Shown piece after piece: positions 29,358 to 38,800 of a DNA stretch of 64,000 nt (the stretch's first letter is position 1; the number at the start of each line of letters is the position of its first letter). The notes below the pieces were generated by a model. That model worked only from the letters and a program-made list of their open reading frames with translations. It was not told the origin of the DNA and ran no database searches. Where the stretch lies: contig NZ_FMCX01000001.1 in NCBI RefSeq assembly GCF_900091555.1, forward strand, positions 496,001 to 560,000. The letters are read 5' to 3'. This stretch comes from Micromonospora mirobrigensis (GTDB lineage Bacteria > Actinomycetota > Actinomycetes > Mycobacteriales > Micromonosporaceae). The translations under genes were made by a program, and so were the position numbers.

Positions 29358-30383
29358 TCAGCCTCCGGTGTGGCCGGCCACCCCGCCCGTGGCGGGCGCG
29401 GGGTCGGCATCGGCCTCCGTCGGCGTGACGGCGGTCTCGGCGGCGGCGCCGGTGCCGGCCCGGTCAGCGGCGACGCTGTAGATGTCCGGCTCCAGGTAGA
29501 TCACCCGGGCGATCGGCACGGCGGTCCGGATCCGAGCCTCCACGGCGTTGATGCCGCGGGCCAGATCCTGCGCGCTCTCGCAGCGCGGCACGCCGATCTT
29601 CGCGGCCACCATCAGCTCCTCGGGGCCGAGGTAGAGGGTCTTCATGTGGATGATCCGCTCGACCTCCGGGCCGTCGGTGACGGCCCGCTCGATCGCCGCC
29701 AGGTCCTTCGGCTCCGCGCCCTCACCGAGCAGCAGGCTCTTGGTCTCGAGCGCCAGGACGATCGCGATGATCACCAGCAGGATGCCGATCATCGCGGTGC
29801 CCGCGGCGTCCCACCTGCCGTTGCCGGTGATCAGGGTCATTCCGACGCCGAAGAGCGCGAAGACCAGACCGACCAGGGCACCGAAGTCCTCCAGCAGCAC
29901 CACCGGCAGCTCCGGAGCCTTGGCCCGGCGGATGAACCGCACCCAGCTCTGGTTGCCCCGGGTGTGGTTGGACTCCTTGATGGCGGTCCGGAAGGAGAAA
30001 CCCTCCATGCCGATCGCGGCCACCAGCACGGCGACCGGCACCCACTGCCAGCTGTCGATACCGTGCGGATCCGACCACTTGTGGTACGCCTCGTACAGGG
30101 CGAAGAGGCCACCCAGGGTGAACAGCACGATCGCCACGATGAACGCGTAGATGTAGCGCTCCCGGCCGTAGCCGAAGGGGTGCTGCGGGGTGGCCTCCCG
30201 CTTGGCCCGCTTGCCGCCGAGCAGCAGCAGGCCCTGGTTGCCCGAGTCGGCGACCGAGTGGATCGACTCGGCCAGCATCGACGAGGAGCCGGTCAGCAGG
30301 AAGGCGACGAACTTGGTGACGGCGATGCCGATGTTGGCCAGCAGGGCGGCGATGATCGCCTTCGTCCCGCCGTTGGCGCTCAC
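29358..30383 (-). CDS. Cation diffusion facilitator family metal transporter
   Basis: The 341-residue protein has six predicted membrane helices in its first 210 residues. It carries the CDF motif SSSMLAESIHSVADSGNQGL with metal-binding Asp/His, and a cytoplasmic C-terminal domain (about 215-315) typical of the family. CDF proteins export Zn, Fe, Mn or Co by proton exchange; the metal cannot be told. The GTG at 30383 is used. It sits inside the mannose block between manA and the SIS gene. Confidence 0.88.
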   Translation of the reverse strand: MSANGGTKAIIAALLANIGIAVTKFVAFLLTGSSSMLAESIHSVADSGNQGLLLLGGKRAKREATPQHPFGYGRERYIYAFIVAIVLFTLGGLFALYEAYHKWSDPHGIDSWQWVPVAVLVAAIGMEGFSFRTAIKESNHTRGNQSWVRFIRRAKAPELPVVLLEDFGALVGLVFALFGVGMTLITGNGRWDAAGTAMIGILLVIIAIVLALETKSLLLGEGAEPKDLAAIERAVTDGPEVERIIHMKTLYLGPEELMVAAKIGVPRCESAQDLARGINAVEARIRTAVPIARVIYLEPDIYSVAADRAGTGAAAETAVTPTEADADPAPATGGVAGHTGG

Positions 30384-30444
30384 GCCGCCGCCCCCGTCCC
30401 GGCCGTGGTGAGCCGGTGCGTGCCGGGTCGGTTCGTTCGATCGC

Positions 30445-31644
30445 TCACTGGTTCGACAGCTCCTTCATTTCGGTGATCGCCGGGACCGCCATCGGGTCCA
30501 GGCCATGGGCGAGCGCGAGGTAGATCGAGGCGAAGTCCGGCACCGCCATCAGCGAGGCGAGCCGCTCCAGAGCGGAACCGCCCTCGGCGGTCACCACGTC
30601 ACAGCGCACGCCCCGCCGCTCGGCGAGGGTCTGCACGGCGTCGGCGCGCCGCTCCTCCACCGCCAGCGGCTCGTCGGTGTCGTCGTCGGCGTTGAGGCCG
30701 CCGTCGCGCAGGATGACCAGCCGCAGTCGGGTGGCGTCGCCGTCGGAGCCGTCCGGGTCGGCGAAGATGTCCCGCCCCGACTCGAACAGCCCGCCGAAGA
30801 CCCCGTCGAGCAGCCCGACCCGGCCCCGGCCGGCCTCACCCAGCGCCCCGGTGACCACCGGGTAGCGGGCGTTGGCCGACAGGGTGTCACCGAAGCGACG
30901 GGCGGCCACGGTGGCAAGCGGCGACGAACCCCAGACGATCGGGACCGAGCCGGCCAGCCCCAGGGCCAGCGACTTCGCCGGGTTGACGAACGACTCGGCG
31001 GTGGGCCGGCACCGGTCGGCGTCGGCGTCGAGCCGCGCCGCGGTCTCCGCCAGATCCGCCTCGTTGACCTTCACGAGGCCGAGACTACGGGCGGCGAGCA
31101 GGACCGGCACGGTGAGCGCCCAGAGGCTGGCCCGGGCCGGGGCGCGACGGGGCACCGGGATGAACGGCGCCCGGGCCCGCTCGGCGACGGACTGCAACTG
31201 CGAGTCGGGGGCGCCGACGGCGACCAGCCGGGCGCCGCGCCGGTGGGCGGCCTCGGCGGCGCCCAGCGCCTCGGGGCTGCGCCCGGAGGCGCTGACCGCG
31301 ATCACCACGTCCGCCGCGCCCACCCAACCGGGCACCCCGGAGCTGCGGTGCGAGATGACCGGCACCGGACAGCGCGGGCCGGCCACCGTGGCCAGCACGT
31401 CACCGGTACGCGCCGCGGTGCCGATGCCGGCGACCACCACCGCGCGGGCGCGCAGGTCGTCGGAGAGCATCGACAGGTTCGCCTCGGCGGCCAACGCCGC
31501 GGACTCCCGGACCTGAGCGCCGGCCGAGGCGGTGAACCGCAGCATGCCGCCCGGATCGCTTTCGGCCAGCCGGGCGGGATCGTCGAGCAGCGCCTCGTCG
31601 GCGTGCCGGTGACCGCTCACCCCGGCGGTGCCGTCCATCTCCAT
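30445..31644 (-). CDS. SIS-domain phosphosugar isomerase-like protein (TobH/Rv3256c type)
   Basis: The 399-residue protein carries two SIS-type sugar-phosphate domains. The first has AVVVAGIGTAARTGDVL and DVVIAVSASGRSPEAL; the second, bacterial-PGI/PMI-like C-terminal region, starts near residue 240 with IVWGSSPLATVAARRFGDTL. Homologues sit between manA and manB in mycobacteria, which suggests a role in mannose phosphate metabolism; activity is not proven. The ATG at 31644 overlaps the stop of the Trm112 gene (ATGA). Confidence 0.82.
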   Translation of the reverse strand: MEMDGTAGVSGHRHADEALLDDPARLAESDPGGMLRFTASAGAQVRESAALAAEANLSMLSDDLRARAVVVAGIGTAARTGDVLATVAGPRCPVPVISHRSSGVPGWVGAADVVIAVSASGRSPEALGAAEAAHRRGARLVAVGAPDSQLQSVAERARAPFIPVPRRAPARASLWALTVPVLLAARSLGLVKVNEADLAETAARLDADADRCRPTAESFVNPAKSLALGLAGSVPIVWGSSPLATVAARRFGDTLSANARYPVVTGALGEAGRGRVGLLDGVFGGLFESGRDIFADPDGSDGDATRLRLVILRDGGLNADDDTDEPLAVEERRADAVQTLAERRGVRCDVVTAEGGSALERLASLMAVPDFASIYLALAHGLDPMAVPAITEMKELSNQ

Positions 31645-31856
31645 CACCGGTCGGCCGCCGACGCGTCGCGCCCGCCGTCCGCGGCCGGGCCACCCCGTGC
31701 CTCGTCCAGCAGCAGCACCGGCACGTCGTCGCGGACCTCGAAGATCCGGCCGCACTCGGTGCAGGTCAGGGTCTGCGCCTGCGGGTCGTAGTCGAGCGGG
31801 GCGTGGTGCGTGTCCGGGCAGGCGAGGATCTCGAGCAACTGCGGGTCCAGGGCCAC
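31644..31856 (-). CDS. Trm112-family small zinc-type protein
   Basis: The 70-residue protein reads LDPQLLEILACPDTHHAPL, then LTCTECGRIFEVRDDVPVLL, the hallmark of the bacterial Trm112/YcaR family. Three cysteines (ACP and TECG) are visible rather than four. Eukaryotic Trm112 activates methyltransferases; the bacterial role is uncertain. The GTG at 31856 is used. It is coupled to the SIS gene and lies 61 bases downstream of manB. Confidence 0.85.
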   Translation of the reverse strand: MALDPQLLEILACPDTHHAPLDYDPQAQTLTCTECGRIFEVRDDVPVLLLDEARGGPAADGGRDASAADR

Positions 31857-31885
31857 GGCGCGGCTCCTTCCACGTGTGCGGTCGA

Positions 31886-31906
31886 CCGGTCGGCGGTGCC
31901 GACCGG
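31886..31906 (-). terminator. Small hairpin between manB and the Trm112 gene
   Basis: CCGGTCGGC (31886-31894) pairs with 31898-31906 around a 3-base loop, in the 61-bp gap. It may attenuate read-through within the operon. Confidence 0.4.
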
Positions 31907-31917
31907 CGCAGGGGATC

Positions 31918-33303
31918 TTATCGGCGAACCCGGTCGAGCACCTCGTCGCGAAGCGAGATCATCCGCTCCTCGGACGGGGCCTCGACATTGAGCCGCAGCA
32001 GCGGCTCCGTGTTGGAGGCGCGCAGGTTGAACCAGGCGCCGTCGGGGAAGCGCAGGGTGAGCCCGTCCAGCTCGCCGACCTCCGCCCGCGGGTACGCGGC
32101 CCGCACCTCGGCCACCTTCGCCGCCTGGTCGTCGACCGTGGAATTGATCTCACCCGAGGCGACGTAGCGTTCGTACCCGGCGGCCAGCTCGGACAGGGGC
32201 AGCGGCTGCTCGCCGAGAGCGGCGAGGGTGTGCATGGCGGCCAGCATGCCGGTGTCGGCGAACCAGAAGTCGCGGAAGTAGTAGTGCGCCGAGTGCTCGC
32301 CGCCGAAGACGGCGTTGGTCCGGGCCATCTCGGCCTTGATGAACGAGTGCCCGACCCGGGCCACCACCGGCCGGCCGCCATGCTCACGGATGATCTCCGG
32401 CACCGCCGCCGAGGTGATCGGGTTGTGGATCACCGTGGAGCCCGGGTGCTTGGCCAGCTCGCGGACGGCCACCAGGGCGGTGATCGCCGACGGGGAGACC
32501 GGTCGGCCACGCTCGTCCACCACGAAGCACCGGTCGGCGTCCCCGTCGAAGGCCAGCCCGAGGTCCGCGCCGTGGGCGACGACCGCCCGCTGGAGGTCCA
32601 CCAGGTTGGCCGGGTCCAACGGGTTGGCCTCGTGGTTGGGGAAGGTGCCGTCCAACTCGAAGTAGAGCGGCACGATCGTCAGCGGCAGGGCCGGCAGCAC
32701 CGCGTCGCCCAGCACGCTGGGCACGGTGTGGCCGCCCATGCCGTTGCCGGCGTCGACGACCACCTTCAACGGGCGGATGCCGGAGAGGTCGACCAGTTGA
32801 CGCAGGTGGGCGGCGTACTCGGGGCGCAGGTCCCGCTGCTCGGCCGGGGCGGTCGGCTCGCCGGCCGGGGCGGCCTCGCCCTTGTCCAGCAGCGCCTCCG
32901 CCCGGTCCCGGATCTCGGCCAGCCCGCTGTCCTGCCCGATCGGGCGGGCGCCGGCCCGGCACATCTTGATGCCGTTGTACTTCGCCGGGTTGTGGCTGGC
33001 GGTGAACATCGCCCCGGGCAGGTCGAGCGCGCCGGAGGCGTAGTAGAGCATGTCCGTGGAGGCCAGCCCGATCTCGATCACCGCGCGTCCCTCGGCGCGT
33101 ACGCCGGCCGCGAAGGCGGCGGCCAGGCCCGGTGAGGTGGCCCGCATGTCGTGCCCGATCACCACCGCGTCGCCCGGCTCGCCGGTGGCCGCCAGGAACT
33201 GGGTGAAGGCGGCACCGATGGCCTGGGCGACCGGTTCGTCCCACTGCTCCGGGACCGTGCCCCGGACGTCGTAGGCCTTGATGATCTGGGACAGATCAGA
33301 CAC
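31918..33303 (-). CDS. manB: Phosphomannomutase/phosphoglucomutase ManB
   Basis: It interconverts mannose-6-phosphate and mannose-1-phosphate for GDP-mannose and glycolipid synthesis. The 461-residue protein has the phosphoserine motif FTASHNPAKYNGIKM, the metal loop AFDGDADRCFVVDE, the sugar-binding GGEHSAHYYF and the C-terminal phosphate loop RASNTEPLLRLNVE. N-terminal IIKAYDVRGTVPEQ is typical. The GTG at 33303 is used. Confidence 0.94.
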   Translation of the reverse strand: MSDLSQIIKAYDVRGTVPEQWDEPVAQAIGAAFTQFLAATGEPGDAVVIGHDMRATSPGLAAAFAAGVRAEGRAVIEIGLASTDMLYYASGALDLPGAMFTASHNPAKYNGIKMCRAGARPIGQDSGLAEIRDRAEALLDKGEAAPAGEPTAPAEQRDLRPEYAAHLRQLVDLSGIRPLKVVVDAGNGMGGHTVPSVLGDAVLPALPLTIVPLYFELDGTFPNHEANPLDPANLVDLQRAVVAHGADLGLAFDGDADRCFVVDERGRPVSPSAITALVAVRELAKHPGSTVIHNPITSAAVPEIIREHGGRPVVARVGHSFIKAEMARTNAVFGGEHSAHYYFRDFWFADTGMLAAMHTLAALGEQPLPLSELAAGYERYVASGEINSTVDDQAAKVAEVRAAYPRAEVGELDGLTLRFPDGAWFNLRASNTEPLLRLNVEAPSEERMISLRDEVLDRVRR

Positions 33304-33372
33304 CGGTTTCGCTCCTCAGCCGCAGGTCGTCAACGCACCTGAGCGTATCGGAGGAGCAACCGGCATCCCGGC

Positions 33373-34476
33373 TCAGCCGGGCAGGCGGGGCATCACCGTG
33401 GTGGCGTCGCCGCCACTCGCCGCATCCGGCGGCGGGGTGCCCGGCCCACCCTGACCGGAGTGCGGGGCGGGAGCGGCGGGCGGGGTCGGGGTGGCACCGG
33501 TGCCGCCGCCGTAGACACCACCGGCGGGACGGGGCGCCGGCGCGCCGTACACGCTGCCCGACGGGGCGGACGGCTGGCCGTACACCTGCCCGGTCGGCGT
33601 GGGCGCGGGGCCGCCGGCGCGGTAGGTGGTGGGCGCCCCGCCACGCGGCAGCGGCGCGCCCGGCCACTCGGACGGCTCGGCCGCCGGCGGCTCCTCGACG
33701 GCGGCCCGGTCGGCGCGGGAGCGACGGACCAGCAGGATGATCAGGCCCGCACCGAGCAGCACCAGCGCCAGGCCGACGAGCATGATCGGCGACACTCCGG
33801 AACCCTCCTCCTGGGCGGCCGGCTGGGCGCTCCGGCTGTCGAGGGCGGCAGCCACCGCCGACGGGGGCTGGCTGGGCGCCGCCGGCTCCACCGTCGCGAC
33901 CGCGCTCGGGGTCGGCGTCGGGGTCGGGGTCGGCTCCGGCGTGGCGCTGGGCGTCGCGGAGGGCGTGGCGGCAGCGGCCTGGCCACCCACCACCCGGGCC
34001 CGGTCGGCCCCCCGGTCGAGCACCTTGCCGAAGGCGTTGGTGGCCTCACCGACGACGGTCAGCGAACCATCCGGCGCCCCGGCCAGGAACGCCACCCGGT
34101 ATTTGACGGTGACGCTCTTGCCCTTGCAGAGGGTGGGATTCGACGGCGTCGTCGGCCCGGTCTGCACGCCGCGACCGCCGTCACCGACCGGTGCCGGCCA
34201 CCAACGCCCGCCGAAGTTGACCTGCACCTGCACCTGATCGGCGGAGAGCCCGTCGAGGCGCAGACCGAGCACCGTACGGAGCAGGACGCAGCCGTCGCTG
34301 CGCTTGCGCACCTCCACCGAGACACCGCCCGGGGAACCGCCGGCCTTGAACGTGTCGGCCGAGCGCACCCGCACCGAGTCGTCCTCCGCGAGGGCCGGTG
34401 ACGCCCCGACGGCCACCAGGCCGCCCAGCAGCGCGCAGACCGTCGCGAGTCGCGCCGCGTGCCGACGTACCGACAT
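33373..34476 (-). CDS. Secreted, C-terminally anchored protein of unknown function
   Basis: The 367-residue protein has a Sec signal peptide (LATVCALLGGLVAVGASPALA), an extracellular beta-rich domain at about residues 30-165, and a Pro/Thr/Ala linker (TPSATPEPTPTPTPTPSA). A transmembrane helix follows (SPIMLVGLALVLLGAGLIILLV, split by charged RRSR), then a Pro/Gly/Tyr-rich cytoplasmic tail with repeated VYG motifs. The domain is not one I can name. AGGTGAAC precedes the ATG at 34476. Confidence 0.75.
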   Translation of the reverse strand: MSVRRHAARLATVCALLGGLVAVGASPALAEDDSVRVRSADTFKAGGSPGGVSVEVRKRSDGCVLLRTVLGLRLDGLSADQVQVQVNFGGRWWPAPVGDGGRGVQTGPTTPSNPTLCKGKSVTVKYRVAFLAGAPDGSLTVVGEATNAFGKVLDRGADRARVVGGQAAAATPSATPSATPEPTPTPTPTPSAVATVEPAAPSQPPSAVAAALDSRSAQPAAQEEGSGVSPIMLVGLALVLLGAGLIILLVRRSRADRAAVEEPPAAEPSEWPGAPLPRGGAPTTYRAGGPAPTPTGQVYGQPSAPSGSVYGAPAPRPAGGVYGGGTGATPTPPAAPAPHSGQGGPGTPPPDAASGGDATTVMPRLPG

Positions 34477-34614
34477 GTTCACCTCGCAGTTCCTCCCCGG
34501 ACGCGGCCCGACCCCTTCCAGTGGGGCCGGTCCTCCTCGGTCGGGGTCCGGCGGACAGGCTACTACCGGCCCCGGACGGTCCCCGGTCATAGAGCGGTCC
34601 GGATGTGCGCCGCG

Positions 34615-35313
34615 TTACCTTCCCTGGCCCGACCGCAGGTGCCCCCGAAGGGCGTCCCGACAGAGCCGGTCGGCGGTGCGGACGGTCTCCGGCAGCCGGT
34701 ACCGCGGCGACACCGCCAGCACCCGCGCACACGCGTTGTCGAGACTGATCCCGTGCCCGACGCTGACGAAGACCGGCTTCACCCCGTCCCGGGTCCGCAA
34801 CACCCGGCCCAGCACCTCGCCACCGTCGTCCCGCAACGCCGACCAGGCACCCCGCCGCGCGGCGGGCGGCCCCCACCGGCCCACCAGCGGCGTCTTCCCC
34901 ACCCCGACCGTCGGCAGGCCGGTCACCACACCCAGATGGCAGGCCAGCCCGAACCGGCGCGGGTGGGCCAGCCCGTGCCCGTCACAGATCAGCACCTCCG
35001 GGCGGACGGTCAGCCGGTCCAACGCGTCGAGCAGCGCGGGCAGCTCCCGGAACGCGAACAACCCCGGCACGTAGCCGAAGGCGGGACGGCCGACCACCAC
35101 GGCGGAATCCACGACGGCCAGGCTCCGCGCGTCCAGCACCGTGACGGCGGCCGCGAGCAGGTCATCGTCCTCGGCGTACGCGACGTCCAGGCCGGCCACC
35201 GTCGCGGGCTCGGTGGGCCCCGGCCCGACCAGGTCGACCAGGGGCCGCAGGGCGTCCTGGATCGCGTACGCCTCCTCGACGGTGCGCGGTGTCTCCCACC
35301 CCGAGAAGGTCAT
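34615..35313 (-). CDS. nfi: Endonuclease V
   Basis: This repair nuclease cuts near deaminated bases such as inosine. The 232-residue protein shows AGLDVAYAEDD with the first catalytic Asp, LICDGHGLAHPRRFGLACHLGV and VGVGKTPLVGR, all family signatures. The ATG at 35313 overlaps the stop of the small membrane gene upstream (ATGA). The longer open frame upstream is non-coding shadow. Confidence 0.9.
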   Translation of the reverse strand: MTFSGWETPRTVEEAYAIQDALRPLVDLVGPGPTEPATVAGLDVAYAEDDDLLAAAVTVLDARSLAVVDSAVVVGRPAFGYVPGLFAFRELPALLDALDRLTVRPEVLICDGHGLAHPRRFGLACHLGVVTGLPTVGVGKTPLVGRWGPPAARRGAWSALRDDGGEVLGRVLRTRDGVKPVFVSVGHGISLDNACARVLAVSPRYRLPETVRTADRLCRDALRGHLRSGQGR

Positions 35314-35498
35314 TCGGCGGTGGCCTGTCGGGCGGCCGTGCGACGGCGGTCGAGGCCGACGGCGTGCAGGGCGCTGCCGTACGCGACGCCCACGACGACG
35401 CCGAGGATGCCGCCGAAGATCCACATGCCGAGATACAGGCCGATCACCATGCCCAGCAGGAGGGTGACGGTCTCTCGGCCGAGGTTTCTGATGCGCAC
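35310..35498 (-). CDS. 62-residue membrane protein
   Basis: This small protein has a basic N-terminus (RIRNLGRE), one long hydrophobic region, TVTLLLGMVIGLYLGMWIFG and GILGVVVGVAYGSALHA (one or two helices), and a basic tail. It is translationally coupled to endonuclease V. I do not recognise a family. Confidence 0.6.
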   Translation of the reverse strand: MRIRNLGRETVTLLLGMVIGLYLGMWIFGGILGVVVGVAYGSALHAVGLDRRRTAARQATAE

Positions 35499-35581
35499 GG
35501 ACGGACCGTATTACTGGCGGGCAAGCATCGACGGCCCCCTCGTCACCCTCTGATGCAAGCCAGCAAGCTGACTTTGACCAG

Positions 35582-35893
35582 TCAGTCGTCAGATCCGGAC
35601 AGCCGATCCCGGCGACTTCGCTGGAAAATGGCTCGCGCAAGCTCCTCTTCGGGGAGTGGGGCTCCGCCCGTGATACCTCGAACGACGACCTCGGCGGAGG
35701 ATCGATCAACGCTTGTGACCCGATCGAAGTTCCGGTAGTCGTCCAAGAATCGGATGACCAATGCCGGGTTGTACACCCATGCATGCTCGCGCTGATCCCA
35801 CAGGATGGCGTCTCCGGTAGCCACATCCATGATAATCATTCCGGCCGGATCGGCCCGATCTTCGTTACGGTAGATTACGTAATAGCTCAGCAT
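35582..35893 (-). CDS. Candidate immunity protein of the polymorphic toxin
   Basis: This 103-residue acidic protein has no signal peptide. It contains MIIMDVATGDAILWDQ, then HAWVYNPALVIRFLDDYRNF and an alpha-helical charged tail. The ATG at 35893 follows GGAAGAG and overlaps the end of the large toxin gene by 29 bases. That is the classic place of a cognate immunity gene. It shares the lower GC content of the toxin tip. I do not recognise the family, so immunity function is inferred from position, size and composition. Confidence 0.6.
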   Translation of the reverse strand: MLSYYVIYRNEDRADPAGMIIMDVATGDAILWDQREHAWVYNPALVIRFLDDYRNFDRVTSVDRSSAEVVVRGITGGAPLPEEELARAIFQRSRRDRLSGSDD

Positions 35894-38800
35894 GCCGCTC
35901 TTCCAGAACTCCGAAAATCGATGGGGAAATCGGAAAGTCGTCCACCGTGAGCCCGACTGCTCGTGCCACCGCCACGAAAGACGGACCACCACCGACGTCC
36001 TCCAGATAACGGCGCCAAACCTCCGGGTATGTGGCGATCCACTTTGCGAAAGTAGCATCCTTGGCCGGGAATCGTTCGACCAGCCCAGGCGGAACCAGAT
36101 CCGGCATTCCAAGTGCCTTGTTGACGACGAGCATCTCCAAGAAGGCATCCACGCGACTTACGGGCGACTCCCCCACTCGGCGGAGGATCTCGTAAGCTGT
36201 GTGCGTTCGCAGCCAGGCCTCTCGTGAGGAATCACTGTGAAGTTGAAGCTCGAAGACCTGACCTTGAGGGCCGACAATAGTGCAGTTCATTCCATAAAAA
36301 CGGTTCCCCTTGCGCCAGAAATTCTTACAGTCGCTGTCGTTGACCATGAAACCGAGTTGGTTCAACTCGGAGAGGATCCGATCCACTGCGGGGCTGTAAG
36401 CCTCAGGGCCGGGCATTGCGAATGTAAACCTCAGCACGTCGTTGATCGAACGCTCGAACTCCTCCATGGGTACGCCAGAAAGGCTGGCCTCGTCCGCATA
36501 CTTGCGAGTCAACGACTCCAGGCTCTTGACTCTGAACTGCTGATCCCGCAGGGCTACCGGCGAGGACAGCTTCAACGCGCTCGTCACCCGGTCGGCGACG
36601 ACTTCTAAGGCATGCTGTACCTCGTTCGCGGCGGCGGAGGCTCCTTGGCGCATGCGCTGTAGTGCCTGCTGCTCAGGCAGCGACAGGCGCTGCCAGGTGT
36701 CGCCAAAGGAACCAGCCTGCGCGGGGCCTCCTGGCGCAGCGCCCGGTGCCGAACCCGGCCCTTCCAGCAGGTACACCCGGTTGAAGTCAGGATCGCCGTA
36801 ACCGGCTTGGTCCTCTAGGGTTGACGGGTACTCCGGGAGGTCAGGAAGCTCACTGAACCGGCCTCGCGCAAGGTCCCGGAAGGGCTTGGGGCGGCCGTCA
36901 CCGGCGAGAACGAGCGCATCGATAGCGACCACGTTGTCGCGCCAAGGAACGCCTGCGTGCGAGTAGAGGGGGCGATCGCTGACCGCTCCGCACTGGGGGT
37001 CGAGGTAGAGGATCGTCCCGTTCTGGTTGAGCGCCACCCAGGCGTGGGATCCGCCGTCCTCCCACTGGGTGATGAGGAAGGCGTAGGCCCCGTGACCGCC
37101 CAGCCTGAGCTGGTCGTGCAGGTTGCGGTAGCCGCGCTGCACCGCGTGGTGCTCGGCAACATGGTCTCGCGGCTCACCCGCGGGAGCGCCGACGAGCTTC
37201 TGGAACCGTCCGCCGGTGACCTCCTCCACTCGGCGCGGGCCGCCGTTCTCACCCAGGATGGGCCGGCGGATGTCGCCGTCCGTGTAGCCGTCGAAGGTAC
37301 GCGGCGCGGAGACCCGTGGCCGGCCGTGTACCCAGGTGTCGTAGAGCGACAGGGTGCAGTCCAGGCAGTTGATGCCCCGGGTCGGGTCGGCCTCCGGTCC
37401 GCCGTCGTTGGCCAGCGCGAACCAGCCGCCCTGCCGGGGATCGGCGGTACGCACGACGCTGCCGTCGGGGTTGCGCGGCATCTGCCGTTCGAGGTCGGTC
37501 TGGTGCAGGGCGAGCGGGGGCCGCAGGCCGCCCGGAACGCCATACGGGCGGGAGCGGTCAGTGGGCGGGGGTATGTCGTCACCGGTCAGCGCCGAGCGGT
37601 CGCCGGTCTCCACGGCACCGAGGGCCAAGTCCGCCACGTCGTCGTTGATCCGCCGGAAGTCCTCAGGGTCGTCAACGACGACCGTCGTCGGTAGGAACCG
37701 GCCCTCACTGACCGCCTGAGCTTGGTCTGTGTAGTGGTAGGAATCGTTCTCTTCGAGCCGGCTCGCCTCGAAGGTGTGTTCAGCTCGTAGACCCAAGCCC
37801 GCCCGGGCCATGTCCCTGGCCCGTCTCTTCAACCAGCGAGCGCGCTCCAAATGTCCGTCGGCCAACCTTCGTAGCCGGCCGGTCAGTCGCTCGCGGCGTC
37901 GGTCCTCGTACCACCTGCGCTGCGCCTCGAAGTAGCCCTGGTAGCGGCGTCGCTCGAAGGCGTCACGCTCGGCTGCCCAAACGGCCGCATACCACTCCGG
38001 GGTCCGGGGTCGCAGGTCCGCGGGATCGGCCGCCGGAGGCGGAGCCGGCGGGTCCACGGGCGGTGTCAGGGGGGTCCCAGGGTTCAGGACCTCGAACACC
38101 GACCGTCGGTGGGCCGCGCCGGCCGCATCCGTATCCGTGTGGGGTGTGACGCCGCCTCCGGCGGACGGGACGGAGGTGTCCGCCGGGCCGGTGGAGCCGT
38201 GCCGCTGGTGCGGGACGGAAGGGCTGGCCCTCTCGGGTGACGGGATCGTCGGGTTACGCGTGGACGCGTCCACGGTCGCCGCAGCGGACTGCGGCACAAC
38301 CGGCACGGGCGACCCGGCAGCGCCATGGGAGCCGAGGGCGCCCGTTCCGGTGCCGTTGAGCGGGGTCCGGACGTCGACCGGATCCACCTGAGGAGCGACC
38401 AGGTTTGCCGTCGACACCACCGGGGCGGCGGTGGCGGTGGTCGGGCCGCTGACGGTCGCCGGTGGCGGCGCCGGTTGACCTCCGGTCGCGACACCCGATC
38501 CGTGCTGCGGCGACACGGTGGACGACGGGTCGACCGCCACCGCCGACAGTGCCGGGCCCACGTGGGCGGCCGATCCCGCCTCGTCCGTTGACGGCGCCGG
38601 GCCGACGTGCGCCGCCGATCCCACCTGGTCGGGCGAGACGACCCCGACCTTCGGATGACTGGCGTCCACGGTGCCCACCGCCGAGACGTCAGGGGACACC
38701 GGCGCGACGGTCAGCGGAGCGGGCTCGACCTGGTGGGAGACCGACCCGACCAGTCCCGTCGACTCCGCAGCCTGAACGGGTGTCACGGGGGCGGCGGACG

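Noticed and set aside
30445..31755. Upstream extension of the SIS protein into the Trm112 gene
   Set aside because: The extra residues are Arg/Gly-rich shadow sequence; the ATGA overlap at 31644 is the normal coupled start.
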